Shown: one piece after another, positions 26,475-35,200 of the stretch
Layout: every line of letters begins with the position of its first letter
Position numbering within the stretch: position 1 is the stretch's first letter
Source: Clostridium sulfidigenes
GTDB lineage: Bacteria; Bacillota; Clostridia; Clostridiales; Clostridiaceae
Assembly: GCF_000732635.1 (NCBI RefSeq)
Contig: NZ_JPMD01000001.1
Location: 310,001-374,000, forward strand
Length of the DNA stretch: 64,000 bases
Reading direction: 5' to 3'
Made by a program: the position numbers and the translations under genes
The notes under the pieces: generated by a model
What the model was told of the DNA's origin: nothing
What the model saw: the letters and a program-made list of their open reading frames with translations, nothing else
Database searches by the model: none

Positions 26475-27671
26475 ATGAAAAAGAATAAATTTGTTTTAAC
26501 TTTATTATTATCCGTACTACTTTCATTGCAGGCTATAATCCTTCCAACAGCCTTTGCTGATGATGAAATAAAAAATGAGCCTGCAGATAATGTAATAGGG
26601 TTTGAGCCACAGGCAAAATCTGTAATACTATTAGAGCCTAATTCAGGTAAAATTATTTATGAAAAAAACGCAGATGAACAGTTTGCACCTGCTTCGGTTA
26701 CTAAGATAATGACTATGCTACTTGCTATGGAAGCTTTAGACGATGGAAGAATAACTCTTCAAGATAAAATAGTTTGTAGTGAAAAGGTTAAATCCATGGG
26801 CGGTAGTAGTATGATATTGGACACAGGAGAAGTAAGAACTGTGGAAGAAATTCTAAAAGGTATAGCTATAGCATCAGGAAATGATGCAGCAGTTGCAATG
26901 GCAGAATTTTTAGAAGGCAGTGAAGAATCTTTTGCAGTAAAAATGAATGAAAGAGCTAAGGAACTTGGAATGACTAATACTCACTTTGAAAATGCTACAG
27001 GCCTTAGTGCTTCAGGACATTTAAGTACTGCTAGAGATATTTCCATAATGTCTAGAGAGCTTTTAAAACACCCAAACATATTAAAATATTCATCTATATA
27101 TATGGAAACTATATCAGAAGGTAGAAAAACACCAATTGAATTAGTTAATCATAATAAGTTGGTGAGATTTTACAAAGGGTGTGATGGACTAAAAACAGGA
27201 TTTACACAAGAAGCTATGTATTGTATATCTGCTACATCAATTAGAGACAATGTAAGGATGCTTGCAGTAATAATGGGAGCACCTACATATAAACAAAGAA
27301 ATGCAGATGCAAGTAAGCTTATGGATTTTGGATTTTCTAAATACCAAAGTAAAACTATAGTAGCTAAAGATGTAGATGTGCAACAAATCCCATTAAATAA
27401 AAAAGGTGATTCTTTCTTTATAGCAAAAGCAAAAGATGATTTAAAAGTAACCATAGAAAAAGGCACTGAGGAAGAATTAACAAAGAAAGTAAATATTAAT
27501 CCTGAACTGAAAAAAATAAATGCTGGTGATGTTGTTGGATATTGTGAAGTTTATAATGGAGATGAATTACTAGGAAAAGTAGAATTATATAGTGATAGGG
27601 AAGTAAAACAATCTCAGTTCTTTAAAAATATTAAAGATATATTTTCAAATATATTTGATCATTCAATATAA
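26475..27671 (+). CDS. D-alanyl-D-alanine carboxypeptidase (DacF-like)
   Basis: 398-aa low-molecular-weight penicillin-binding protein that trims the terminal D-Ala of peptidoglycan stem peptides. It has a signal peptide (about 1-30, ending AFA), the catalytic SxxK in PASVTKIMTM near residue 75, SGN near 138, and KTG in GLKTGFTQ near 237, then a C-terminal beta domain (DUF/PBP5_C) and a possible amphipathic anchor. ATG 26475 follows TTGGAGG; the longer TTG 26457 start would place the SD inside the gene. A second homologue lies at 30777. Confidence 0.95.
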   Translation: MKKNKFVLTLLLSVLLSLQAIILPTAFADDEIKNEPADNVIGFEPQAKSVILLEPNSGKIIYEKNADEQFAPASVTKIMTMLLAMEALDDGRITLQDKIVCSEKVKSMGGSSMILDTGEVRTVEEILKGIAIASGNDAAVAMAEFLEGSEESFAVKMNERAKELGMTNTHFENATGLSASGHLSTARDISIMSRELLKHPNILKYSSIYMETISEGRKTPIELVNHNKLVRFYKGCDGLKTGFTQEAMYCISATSIRDNVRMLAVIMGAPTYKQRNADASKLMDFGFSKYQSKTIVAKDVDVQQIPLNKKGDSFFIAKAKDDLKVTIEKGTEEELTKKVNINPELKKINAGDVVGYCEVYNGDELLGKVELYSDREVKQSQFFKNIKDIFSNIFDHSI

Positions 27672-27813
27672 GTATATTTAATCTTTAAATATTAATAATA
27701 TAGAATAAAAAATAAATATCTGTAAAAAAAATATATAAAGGTTAATTTAAAATTCAGTTTAATGCTATGGTTATCAGTTACAATATACAACCCCAAATGT
27801 ATAATGCTGATAT

Positions 27814-27850
27814 AAAAATCACTCTAAGATTTTTAGGGTGATTTTTTATT
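27814..27850 (+). terminator. Terminator upstream of scpA
   Basis: AAAAATCACTCTAA and TTAGGGTGATTTTT pair with one G-T, followed by a T-rich tail. Confidence 0.75.
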
Positions 27851-27921
27851 TTTAAATGAACTACAGTAATTTTTGATTCCAAAATAATAATTGTCATAAT
27901 TGAAAGATATGGTTTTTACTA

Positions 27922-27951
27922 TTGTAAATTTAACTAAATTTAGAGTATAAT
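27922..27951 (+). promoter_or_regulatory. Probable scpAB promoter
   Basis: TTGTAA (27922-27927), 18-bp spacer, TATAAT (27946-27951). scpA starts about 80 nt downstream. Confidence 0.6.
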
Positions 27952-28031
27952 TTAAAATGAGTGTTTTCATGCTAAAATATATATTGAAGTTTTTAGTATG
28001 CAGATAAATTTGTTGTAAGGAAGGTGAAATC

Positions 28032-28778
28032 ATGGCATTAACAATTAAAACTTCAAACTTTGAGGGGCCCTTTGACCTTTTATTACACTTAATAAAAAAG
28101 AACCAAATGGATATATATAATATAAGTATTTTAGATATAACAAATCAATATATAGGATATCTAAATGAAATGAAGGAATTGGATTTAGATATTGCCTCAG
28201 AATTTATTGTTATGGCTACTACATTAATTGAATTAAAATCTAAGGTATTACTTCCTAAAAATAAGGAACCAGAGATTGAAGAGGTTGATGATACACAAGA
28301 GCTTATAGATAAATTAGTTCAATATAAAAAATTTAAAAATATAGCTGAATTTTTGGGCAAGAGACAAATGAATACAGGCATTATATTTACTAAAAGGCCT
28401 GAAATAATTGAAGATACCAGAGAAAAAAAACAAGATGCCAAAGAGCTACTTAAGGGCATAACAATGATGGATTTATATAATATGTATATTGAACTTATGG
28501 AAATATATAAAAATAAGATGAATGAAACCTTCAACATTGAAGACAGAGTACAGGTTGAGTTATTTAAAATAGAAGATAAGATGGATTACTTAAAAGACGT
28601 ATTAGTGCATAGTAAAAATACTACCTTCACAAGTATAATAAAGGAGAGCAAAAGTAAAACGGAAATCATTGTAACCTTCTTAGCCTTGTTAGAGTTAATA
28701 AAGCTTAAGGATGTAAGAGTAGTTCAACATGGTAACTTTGGTGAAATATATTTAGAAGGAGTGATGGGAGATGAATGA
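28032..28778 (+). CDS. scpA: Segregation and condensation protein A
   Basis: 248-aa kleisin of the bacterial SMC complex. The N-terminus reads FEGPFDLLLHLIKKNQMDIYNI and continues through YLNEMKELDLDIASEFIVMA, both hallmarks of ScpA; the C-terminal winged helix ends in KDVRVVQHGNFGEIYL. ScpA bridges the SMC heads and binds ScpB dimers, promoting chromosome condensation and segregation. SD AAGGAAGGTG. It overlaps scpB by 8 nt. Confidence 0.96.
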   Translation: MALTIKTSNFEGPFDLLLHLIKKNQMDIYNISILDITNQYIGYLNEMKELDLDIASEFIVMATTLIELKSKVLLPKNKEPEIEEVDDTQELIDKLVQYKKFKNIAEFLGKRQMNTGIIFTKRPEIIEDTREKKQDAKELLKGITMMDLYNMYIELMEIYKNKMNETFNIEDRVQVELFKIEDKMDYLKDVLVHSKNTTFTSIIKESKSKTEIIVTFLALLELIKLKDVRVVQHGNFGEIYLEGVMGDE

Positions 28779-29505
28779 ACATACTAATTTAAATCATGAA
28801 GATATAGAAGTTAATGATAAAATCTTAAGTAGAGTAAATAAAGAAGATGGAAGTATAGATATTGATCCTAGAAATAAAATAGAACAGGTTCTTCAAGAAT
28901 CAGAACATCAGTTAAATTATCTTATAGACGAATCTAAATATGAAAGATATTTTTCTATAATAGAGTCTTTATTATATGTAACTGGAGACCCATTGGAAGT
29001 AGACACTATAGCAAGTATTTTAGAATGTTCAGTAGAATTTGCTACAGAACTTTTAAAGGTTTTAGAAAAGGTATATGAAAGAGATGAGTCTAGGGGGATA
29101 AAACTAATATGTATCAATAAGGCCTATCAACTTGGTACAAAACCTATAAATAGTGATTATCTTCAAATGCTGTTGAAGACCAATATAAGACAATCCTTAT
29201 CTAGGGCTGCTCTTGAAACCCTATCCATAATTGCTTATAAACAACCAATAACTAGAATAGAAATTGAAGACATAAGAGGAGTTAAAAGTGATAGAGCTAT
29301 TAGTACTTTAGTAGAAAAAGGACTTATAAAGGAATCAGGAAAGAAAAGTGTTATAGGAAGACCAAATCTTTATGCTACTACTGACGAATTCTTAAAGCAT
29401 TTTGATTTTACATCTTTAGGAGAGTTACCATCTTTAGATAATTTTATTGAAGATGAAGAGCTAGTAGAATTAGAGGAAAAGGATATTGAAGAAAAGAAGT
29501 TCTAA
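28771..29505 (+). CDS. scpB: Segregation and condensation protein B
   Basis: 244 aa. The two winged-helix ScpB domains run from about residue 60 (IIESLLYVTGDPLEVDTIASIL) to 225, with LETLSIIAYKQPITRIEIEDIRGV as the diagnostic motif. It dimerises and binds ScpA. The first 55 or so residues, acidic and polar, are an extension beyond the usual ScpB length (about 190 aa); no alternative start with a good SD would remove it cleanly, and ATG 28771 has GGAGTGATGGGAG upstream. The scpA stop lies inside the extension. Confidence 0.93.
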   Translation: MNEHTNLNHEDIEVNDKILSRVNKEDGSIDIDPRNKIEQVLQESEHQLNYLIDESKYERYFSIIESLLYVTGDPLEVDTIASILECSVEFATELLKVLEKVYERDESRGIKLICINKAYQLGTKPINSDYLQMLLKTNIRQSLSRAALETLSIIAYKQPITRIEIEDIRGVKSDRAISTLVEKGLIKESGKKSVIGRPNLYATTDEFLKHFDFTSLGELPSLDNFIEDEELVELEEKDIEEKKF

Positions 29506-29552
29506 TAATATTATGGCTATATTTAAAATAAAATCTAAATCTTAAATAAACA

Positions 29553-29588
29553 TTGAGGATGTACTTATAGTATTAAAGTACACCTCAA
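29553..29588. terminator. Bidirectional hairpin between scpB and ytfJ
   Basis: TTGAGGATGTACTT (29553-29566) pairs with AAGTACACCTCAA (29576-29588), one bulge. It separates the convergent scpB and ytfJ genes. T-tracts are weak on both sides. Confidence 0.5.
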
Positions 29589-29638
29589 CATTATAAAAAG
29601 ATTAATGAATTATTTTAAGATAGCCTTTTTTCTTAGAG

Positions 29639-30067
29639 TTAATCGCAAGGGTCGCATGGGTTATAGACTTCAGAATAATTATCACCATTGGCTTTATCTT
29701 TGTTAAATAGCCCAGAAATCATATCAATGGCCTGAGGCATTGCATCGATTATCTTATCGTATGGATTATACTCAGTCACGGAAAGAAATCTTATGGTATT
29801 TTTGTGTACTACTAAGAACCCAACTGGTTTTAAGGAGATTCCAGCACCAGATCCACCAGCAAAAGGATGCCTGTTAGAGGAATCTAAGTTAGTATCCTTA
29901 AATTCACTTCCACCAGAGGCAAAACCAAAGGATACCTTTGAAATTGGAATGATTGTGGTACCATCAGGTGCACTTACAGGATTACCGATAACTGTATCCA
30001 CATCAATCATATTTTTAATATTTTCCATAGTCGACTTCATTAAATTTTCTATTGGATGACCGTCCAT
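29639..30067 (-). CDS. ytfJ: Sporulation protein YtfJ (GerW family)
   Basis: 142 aa. The N-terminal MDGHPIENLMKSTMENIKNMIDVDTVIGNPV, the central PISKVSFGFASGGSEF and the GGSGAGISLKPVGFLVV segment define the GerW/YtfJ family. The B. subtilis protein is made in the forespore and is linked to germination, but its biochemistry is unclear. The ATG directly abuts the stop codon of the upstream DUF2953 gene, with AAAGGAGG as SD, so the two are co-transcribed leftward. The acidic Cys-containing tail (NPCDPCD) is unusual and might bind metal. Confidence 0.92.
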   Translation of the reverse strand: MDGHPIENLMKSTMENIKNMIDVDTVIGNPVSAPDGTTIIPISKVSFGFASGGSEFKDTNLDSSNRHPFAGGSGAGISLKPVGFLVVHKNTIRFLSVTEYNPYDKIIDAMPQAIDMISGLFNKDKANGDNYSEVYNPCDPCD

Positions 30068-30649
30068 CTAAAATTCCTCCTTTAAATTCACTTTATCAAA
30101 GGAAGAAGTTTTTCGTACTTTGATAAGGTGATAAAAAATTACAATAACCATGTATATAATTTTTGCTATATTTATAAAAATTATACTAGTACTTTCAAAT
30201 TTAAAGAAATTTTCATTATATTTAATATTGATAGTAGGAGTAAAATTTTTAACTTTAAAAAATAGATTTAAAATTGTTGAAATAAATGCTGTAATTTGAT
30301 ATAAAAAGCCGTAAGTAATAGCGTTTATAGCAGCATCTTCTATAGAGTAATCCATTCTAAATTTAGTGCGTATAGTAAATTTAAATTTAGAATTAATAAA
30401 GAGTTCTATTACTCCTTTTAAATCTTTAAATTTTAATTTTGAAATTTTTTCTTCATTATGAGTTTTTACATAATCACTCCGTTTGTTTTTATTTTTAGCC
30501 TTAGTTTTTTTAGTTTTTGATGGAATTATCACTTTATTATATATTTTTAAGGTAAAAATTTCATTAGCATATATAAGTGTTATTTTTATTGGAATAGGAA
30601 ATAATAAGACCAGTGTAACTATGGCTAAAATCCATAAAAAATATTTCAT
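30068..30649 (-). CDS. DUF2953 domain protein
   Basis: 193 aa from ATG 30649, which has GGAGG 12 nt upstream; the longer TTG start at 30694 would place that SD within the gene. One N-terminal membrane helix (YFLWILAIVTLVLLFPIPI), a Lys-rich cytosolic or linker part (about residues 50-80) and a domain ending in a second hydrophobic helix. DUF2953 proteins habitually precede ytfJ in Clostridia and Bacilli and are presumed sporulation-related, function unknown. Confidence 0.88.
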   Translation of the reverse strand: MKYFLWILAIVTLVLLFPIPIKITLIYANEIFTLKIYNKVIIPSKTKKTKAKNKNKRSDYVKTHNEEKISKLKFKDLKGVIELFINSKFKFTIRTKFRMDYSIEDAAINAITYGFLYQITAFISTILNLFFKVKNFTPTINIKYNENFFKFESTSIIFINIAKIIYMVIVIFYHLIKVRKTSSFDKVNLKEEF

Positions 30650-30776
30650 TAGTATACTAAACCTCCATAGTTTTATATCTGCAATTCTATCCAACTATGA
30701 TTTATATATTCATGGTAAATAAAAAAATAAAACTATTTGAGAATAAGTCACAAATTTAAGTTGGGAGTGTAAAAAG

Positions 30777-31892
30777 ATGAAAAGAAGAGTATGTTGTTTT
30801 CTATTAATATTTTTATTTATTATAGTGAGTATTCCTATGAAAAACGTAGATGCAGCTCCAATAAGAGTAGATGCAGTATCTGCCATAGCTATAGATTCAG
30901 CTACTGGAACTATTTTATTTGATCAAAATGCCCATAAAGTTATACCTATGGCAAGTACAACAAAGATAATAACTGCTCTGGTTACTTTACAGTATGGAGA
31001 TATAGATAGAGTTGTGGAAATATCTAAAAATGCAGCATCTATAAGAGGCTCTAAAGTAGGATATAAGGCTGGAGATAAGGTAACCATAAGAGAACTTTTA
31101 TATGGTCTTATGCTCAAGTCAGGTAACGACTGTGCCATTGCTATTGCTGAAGGAACTAGTGGAACTGTAGAAAAGTTCTGTGAAGTCATGAATGAATTTG
31201 CAGTATCAATAGGTTTGTTAGATAGTCATTTTGAATCACCTCATGGTCTAGATAGTAACTCCCATTACTCTTCAGCCTATGATTTAGCTATAGCAACTAA
31301 AAAAGCTAAGGAGATTGAAGAATTTAATAAAATTGTGTCTACTAAATTAATCTCGGGAGAAGAAGGAATAGAATTTACAAAACAATTTAATAATATAAAC
31401 AAACTTTTATATTCAGAGCCTAATTGTACTGGAGTTAAGACTGGATATACAGGACAGGCTGGAAAATGTCTTGTTAGTTCCTTTAAGCTAGAAAAAAATG
31501 AAATAATTGTAGTAACATTAAATTGTGTTCCGAGATGGAAAGAAAGTCAGAGAATTTATGAATATGTAAAAGATAATTATGAATATAAAAAAGTTATAGA
31601 AGCTGGTGAAGTTATAGGAGATATAAAAGTTAAAGGAAAAGACAAGGGAATACCATTAGTTGCTGAAGAAGATTTAATTTTCCCTGTTAGAAATGAAGAA
31701 AAAATAGTCAAAGATATTGTTCTACCTAATTATGAGTTAACTACACCAATTAGAACTACAGATGATATAGGAATGCTTACCATAACCAATGAATTAAACT
31801 CTAAATATGCAATAACCCTTCATCCCAAAGAAGATATTGAAAAAATTGGAATATGGGATTATATTAAATATATGATGAATAAAGATGAATAG
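30777..31892 (+). CDS. D-alanyl-D-alanine carboxypeptidase (second DacF/DacB-like paralogue)
   Basis: 371-aa penicillin-binding protein with a signal peptide (about 1-26), the SxxK motif MASTTKI near residue 60, SGN in LKSGNDCAIA near 118 and KTG in GVKTGYTGQAG near 220, plus a C-terminal beta domain. Its adjacency to the divergent DUF2953-ytfJ pair matches the position of a sporulation-associated D,D-carboxypeptidase that shapes spore cortex cross-linking; that role is an inference. Ends in a classic terminator. Confidence 0.94.
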   Translation: MKRRVCCFLLIFLFIIVSIPMKNVDAAPIRVDAVSAIAIDSATGTILFDQNAHKVIPMASTTKIITALVTLQYGDIDRVVEISKNAASIRGSKVGYKAGDKVTIRELLYGLMLKSGNDCAIAIAEGTSGTVEKFCEVMNEFAVSIGLLDSHFESPHGLDSNSHYSSAYDLAIATKKAKEIEEFNKIVSTKLISGEEGIEFTKQFNNINKLLYSEPNCTGVKTGYTGQAGKCLVSSFKLEKNEIIVVTLNCVPRWKESQRIYEYVKDNYEYKKVIEAGEVIGDIKVKGKDKGIPLVAEEDLIFPVRNEEKIVKDIVLPNYELTTPIRTTDDIGMLTITNELNSKYAITLHPKEDIEKIGIWDYIKYMMNKDE

Positions 31893-31904
31893 AATAAATA
31901 ATAT

Positions 31905-31933
31905 AAACCAAGGTAGAAAACCTTGGTTTTTTT
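31905..31933 (+). terminator. Terminator after the second carboxypeptidase gene
   Basis: AACCAAGG (31906-31913) and CCTTGGTT (31921-31928), then T7. Confidence 0.9.
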
Positions 31934-32002
31934 CATGGAAACAGTAGCAAATAACTTATTGTGAAATATTCTGATAATATAGTAATTTTGGAGGCACAGG
32001 TA

Positions 32003-32998
32003 ATGGGCTATGAACCATATAACTGTATAGATTGTGGAAGTGAATACTGTCCATGTCATTTAGCTGAGTCAGGAAATTGCATTCTTTGTTCTCACTTAGA
32101 TGGCAAAGACTTTTGTGATTGCGTAAATTGGAATGGAGTGTGTATATATCAGGAATTTATGCAAAACAATTTTAAGGCAAAGGAAGGAAGGAAACATCAA
32201 AGATTTCAAATTATAGATAAAGAACTAATAAATGAAAATCTTATGATATTAAAGATTAAAGTTACTCAAAAACTAGCTAGCGAATTAGTTGGTCCTGGTT
32301 CCTTTGTATTTATTAGAAAAGAGGATTGTGAACAAGCCTTTGATACTCCCATTTGTGTTATGGATAGTGATACGGGAAATGATGTTATTACCTTGGCTAT
32401 TGAATTAAAGGGACTTAAAACAAAGATACTTAAAGATGTAAATATTAATGAATATGTTTTAATTAAAGGTCCTTTTTGGAATGGGATTTTAGGACTTAAT
32501 TCAGTGAATACCATTAAAAGAAATCATTGTGTTTTAGTATGTAGAGGTATAGGTCAAGCACCGATGGTACCTGTTATGGAGAAATTATACAATAATGAAA
32601 ATACAATTACAGTAATTCTTGATGAAGGAACTTTAGATACAATATTTATAGAAAAGGAATTGAAAAAATATGCTACAGAAATAATTAAAACCAATACACT
32701 GCTTATGGGTGGAATTCTTGATTGTAAGTGTAGAAAGATTTTAGAAGGAATTTTAACTAAGGGTAATGTTGCTTTAGTTCATTGTGATAGTGCAGATGTG
32801 CTTAGTCATCAAATCATGAAAATAGTAGAAGCTTATGATAAGAATATTGAATTTTCTTGTTCCAATAATGCAAAAATGTGTTGTGGGGAAGGAGTTTGTG
32901 GTTGCTGTACAATTATGAATGATGATGAAAAATTGAGAAGACTGTGTAAGATGCAAACCAGTCCTAAATATATATTTGAAGGGAGAAGATTGTATTGA
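32003..32998 (+). CDS. Cys-rich FAD/NAD-binding iron-sulfur reductase subunit (PyrK/sulfide dehydrogenase-like)
   Basis: 331 aa. ATG 32003 has TTGGAGG eight nt upstream; the earlier GTG at 31961 has none. Residues 1-50 hold nine cysteines (CIDCGSEYCPCH, CILC, FCDC, VC), suggesting metal or Fe-S binding. Then follows a ferredoxin-reductase-like FAD domain (GPGSFVFI, IKGPFWNG) and an NAD domain (VCRGIGQAPMVPVM). The C-terminal CCGEGVCGCC pattern with a later LC resembles the [2Fe-2S] site of dihydroorotate dehydrogenase PyrK and NfnA-type subunits. It overlaps the next gene by 4 nt, implying a two-subunit flavoenzyme. The substrate is unknown. Confidence 0.8.
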   Translation: MGYEPYNCIDCGSEYCPCHLAESGNCILCSHLDGKDFCDCVNWNGVCIYQEFMQNNFKAKEGRKHQRFQIIDKELINENLMILKIKVTQKLASELVGPGSFVFIRKEDCEQAFDTPICVMDSDTGNDVITLAIELKGLKTKILKDVNINEYVLIKGPFWNGILGLNSVNTIKRNHCVLVCRGIGQAPMVPVMEKLYNNENTITVILDEGTLDTIFIEKELKKYATEIIKTNTLLMGGILDCKCRKILEGILTKGNVALVHCDSADVLSHQIMKIVEAYDKNIEFSCSNNAKMCCGEGVCGCCTIMNDDEKLRRLCKMQTSPKYIFEGRRLY

Positions 32999-34272
32999 AG
33001 ATAGTTATAATAGGGGGAGGCTGGTCTGGTTGTGCAGCTGCAATATCTGCACGTAAAGCCGGAGCTGAAGTTGAAATATTTGAAAAAACAGATTTATTAC
33101 TAGGACTTGGAAATGTTGGCGGAATTATGAGGAATAATGGAAGGTATACCGCAGCAGAGGAGCTTATAGCTCTAGGAGCTGGAGATTTAATCAACATAAC
33201 TGATGCTAATACACTCCACAAAAATATAGATTTTCCAGGGCATGAGCATGCATGGCTTTATAATGTAAATAGAATAGAGCCAGCAGTAAGAAGACACATT
33301 GAAAAAATGGGAATAAAAATTAGATTTGTAAGCCGTGTAGTAGATGTAAACATGGAAGGAATTGGTATAAAGGGGGTTTATCTTAGTAATGGTGAATATA
33401 TAGAAGCAGATGCATTTGTAGAAACTACTGGTTCTACAGGACCTATGGGAAATTGTTTACGATATGGAAATGGTTGTTCTATGTGTATTTTAAGATGCCC
33501 AGCCTTTGGACCAAGAGTAAGTATTAGTTATAGAGCAGGTATAGAAGATATAAAAGGTGAAAGACAGGAAGATGTATTTGGTGCTTTCAGTGGATCATGC
33601 AAGTTGGAGAAGGATAGTTTATCAGAGAAAATAGTAAACCAGTTAGATGAAACAGGAGTAGTAGTATTAAAGGTTCCACCAGAAGATATAAATACGGATA
33701 AGTTAAAGCAAAAGGTTTGTCAGCAATATGCACTAAAGGAATTTGCGGAAAATATAGTACTTTTAGATACTGGTCATGCTAAGTTAATGACTTCTTATTA
33801 TCCCTTAGATAAACTTAGAAAAATTGAAGGTCTTGAAGAGGCAAAATTTGTAGATCCATATGCAGGTGGTAAAGGAAACTCCATTAGATATTTATCAGTT
33901 GCACCAAGAAGTAATCAGATGAAAGTTGTAGGACTTGATAATTTATTCTGCGCTGGAGAAAAAAGTGGGCTTTTTGTAGGACATACAGAAGCCATAACAA
34001 CTGGTTCATTAGCAGGACATAATGCTGTTAGAAATGAGCTTGGAATGCCACTTTTAACCCTTCCAAGAAATTTAGCTACTGGAGACATTATAGCTTATGC
34101 TAATGAAAAGGTTCAAACTACAGAAGGTAGAAGAAATAGATATACCTTTGCAGGAGCTGAGTACTTTAAGAGAATGAAGGATAATGGACTTTATATTTTA
34201 GAGTCAGAAGAAATTCAAAAAAAGGTGAGGAAGTTAGAGTTAGATAATATTTTCAATCAAAAATTAGTATAG
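32995..34272 (+). CDS. FAD-dependent oxidoreductase
   Basis: 425 aa from TTG 32995, overlapping the preceding stop as TTGA with GAAGGGAGAAG as SD. N-terminal Rossmann motif VIIGGGWSGCAAAISARKAGA, then the E of EIFEKTD for ribose binding. A cysteine cluster CLRYGNGCSMCILRC near residues 153-167 could ligate an Fe-S centre or act in redox. The C-terminal LFCAGEKSGLFVGHTEAI is a second FAD contact like that in GidA/TrmFO-type folds. It probably forms an electron-transfer complex with the upstream reductase subunit. Reaction unknown. Confidence 0.82.
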   Translation: MKIVIIGGGWSGCAAAISARKAGAEVEIFEKTDLLLGLGNVGGIMRNNGRYTAAEELIALGAGDLINITDANTLHKNIDFPGHEHAWLYNVNRIEPAVRRHIEKMGIKIRFVSRVVDVNMEGIGIKGVYLSNGEYIEADAFVETTGSTGPMGNCLRYGNGCSMCILRCPAFGPRVSISYRAGIEDIKGERQEDVFGAFSGSCKLEKDSLSEKIVNQLDETGVVVLKVPPEDINTDKLKQKVCQQYALKEFAENIVLLDTGHAKLMTSYYPLDKLRKIEGLEEAKFVDPYAGGKGNSIRYLSVAPRSNQMKVVGLDNLFCAGEKSGLFVGHTEAITTGSLAGHNAVRNELGMPLLTLPRNLATGDIIAYANEKVQTTEGRRNRYTFAGAEYFKRMKDNGLYILESEEIQKKVRKLELDNIFNQKLV

Positions 34273-34308
34273 AATATATGATATTTATTATATAAATTTA
34301 TTTAACAG

Positions 34309-34353
34309 AAACCATCAAGATATATGATTTAGTATATCCTGATGGTTTTATTT
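34309..34353 (+). terminator. Terminator of the oxidoreductase pair
   Basis: AAACCATCAAGATATA (34309-34324) pairs with TATATCCTGATGGTTT (34333-34348), one mismatch, then TATTTG. Confidence 0.85.
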
Positions 34354-34387
34354 GAAATTTTACATATAAAACTAGATAAATATTTAT

Positions 34388-34439
34388 ATAGGAAACTATT
34401 TAACTATTTAAATAGTTGTTTTATTCATGCGGATTTGAA
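34388..34439 (-). repeat. Dispersed repeat, copy 1
   Basis: On the minus strand this 52-nt block matches 60813-60864 (+) at 44 of 52 positions, including an exact CCGCATGAATA core and ACAACTATTTAA. It ends in an AT-rich dyad. Both copies lie upstream of small accessory genes. Confidence 0.75.
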
Positions 34440-34490
34440 GGAATTCAGATTATAGGTGATGTGATTAATGGGGGTATATAAAGGTGCAAT

Positions 34491-34519
34491 TTGAAAGATT
34501 TTAACAAATATGATATAAT
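34491..34519 (+). promoter_or_regulatory. Strong sigma-A promoter overlapping a gene start (leaderless)
   Basis: TTGAAA (34491-34496), exactly 17 bp, TATAAT (34514-34519). The expected start of transcription (about 34526) is within 2 nt of the ATG at 34528, leaving no room for a ribosome binding site. Confidence 0.75.
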
Positions 34520-34527
34520 GGTAAAGA

Positions 34528-34923
34528 ATGAAATATGTAAGAAAGGTTAAAGAGGTAAGAACAGCAAACAATTTTAATAGATACAAGGAATTAATAGGAA
34601 AATTAGACAATTTAGAAGTAAGAATATGGTATAATAAACGTGATAAAAACATTATTAATGAAATAGATAAATCATTATCAATAAAAGAACAAGCAAAGCA
34701 AGCTCACTTTTTAAGAAATAAGTATAGAGCACAAGCTAGAAAGCTAATGGCAGATAGAATGTTGGCAGAAAAATTAAGTATTAATAATACTAATCTACCT
34801 TTTGAGTATTATGAAAATAAATATTTAAATCAAGGATATAATGATAATGAACTCTATGAAAAGATAATAGCAGCATCTACAAGGACAAATAAAATGGTAA
34901 ACGTAGCATTAGGAATTGCTTAG
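34528..34923 (+). CDS. Hypothetical basic helical protein, probably leaderless
   Basis: 131 aa, family not recognised. It is charged, Lys/Arg/Asn-rich and predicted mostly helical, without signal or membrane segment. The stretch KEQAKQAHFLRNKYRAQARK reads as an amphipathic basic helix. There is no SD upstream of ATG 34528, and the promoter is only 8 nt away. The next in-frame Met is about residue 74 (MADRM), too far in to be the obvious start. It sits alone between terminators and beside a dispersed repeat, which suggests an acquired gene. Confidence 0.7.
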   Translation: MKYVRKVKEVRTANNFNRYKELIGKLDNLEVRIWYNKRDKNIINEIDKSLSIKEQAKQAHFLRNKYRAQARKLMADRMLAEKLSINNTNLPFEYYENKYLNQGYNDNELYEKIIAASTRTNKMVNVALGIA

Positions 34924-35032
34924 TGATTCTAAAAGTGCTACTATCATATTTTCAAGATGAATTTTTAAATTAGCTAAATTAAAAATGTTTTAATTATAAA
35001 ATATATTTATATAATTTACCAAAAGTGAAATT

Positions 35033-35078
35033 AAGGGCAGTAGACTGAAGAAAGTCTTACTAGCCTTATTTTTATTTC
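35033..35078 (+). terminator. Terminator after the leaderless gene
   Basis: AAGGGCAGTAGACT pairs with AGTCTTACTAGCCTT around a small loop (two mismatches), then ATTTTTATTT. Confidence 0.8.
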
Positions 35079-35200
35079 ATTTAAATTTAGTAGAAAATTG
35101 TTTATGGAAATAATAGAAAATTTAGAAAAATATGTTGACCATGCGGTGTGAGTTAGGTACCATAATATTGTAATAATAATTTTAAATGGAGGGTTACAAA

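Larger units (their letters stand above)
27672..28031. other. Intergenic region between dacF-like gene and scpA
   Basis: 360 bp, AT-rich, no supported gene. It holds a terminator hairpin (27814-27850) and a probable promoter for scpAB (27922-27951). Confidence 0.6.
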
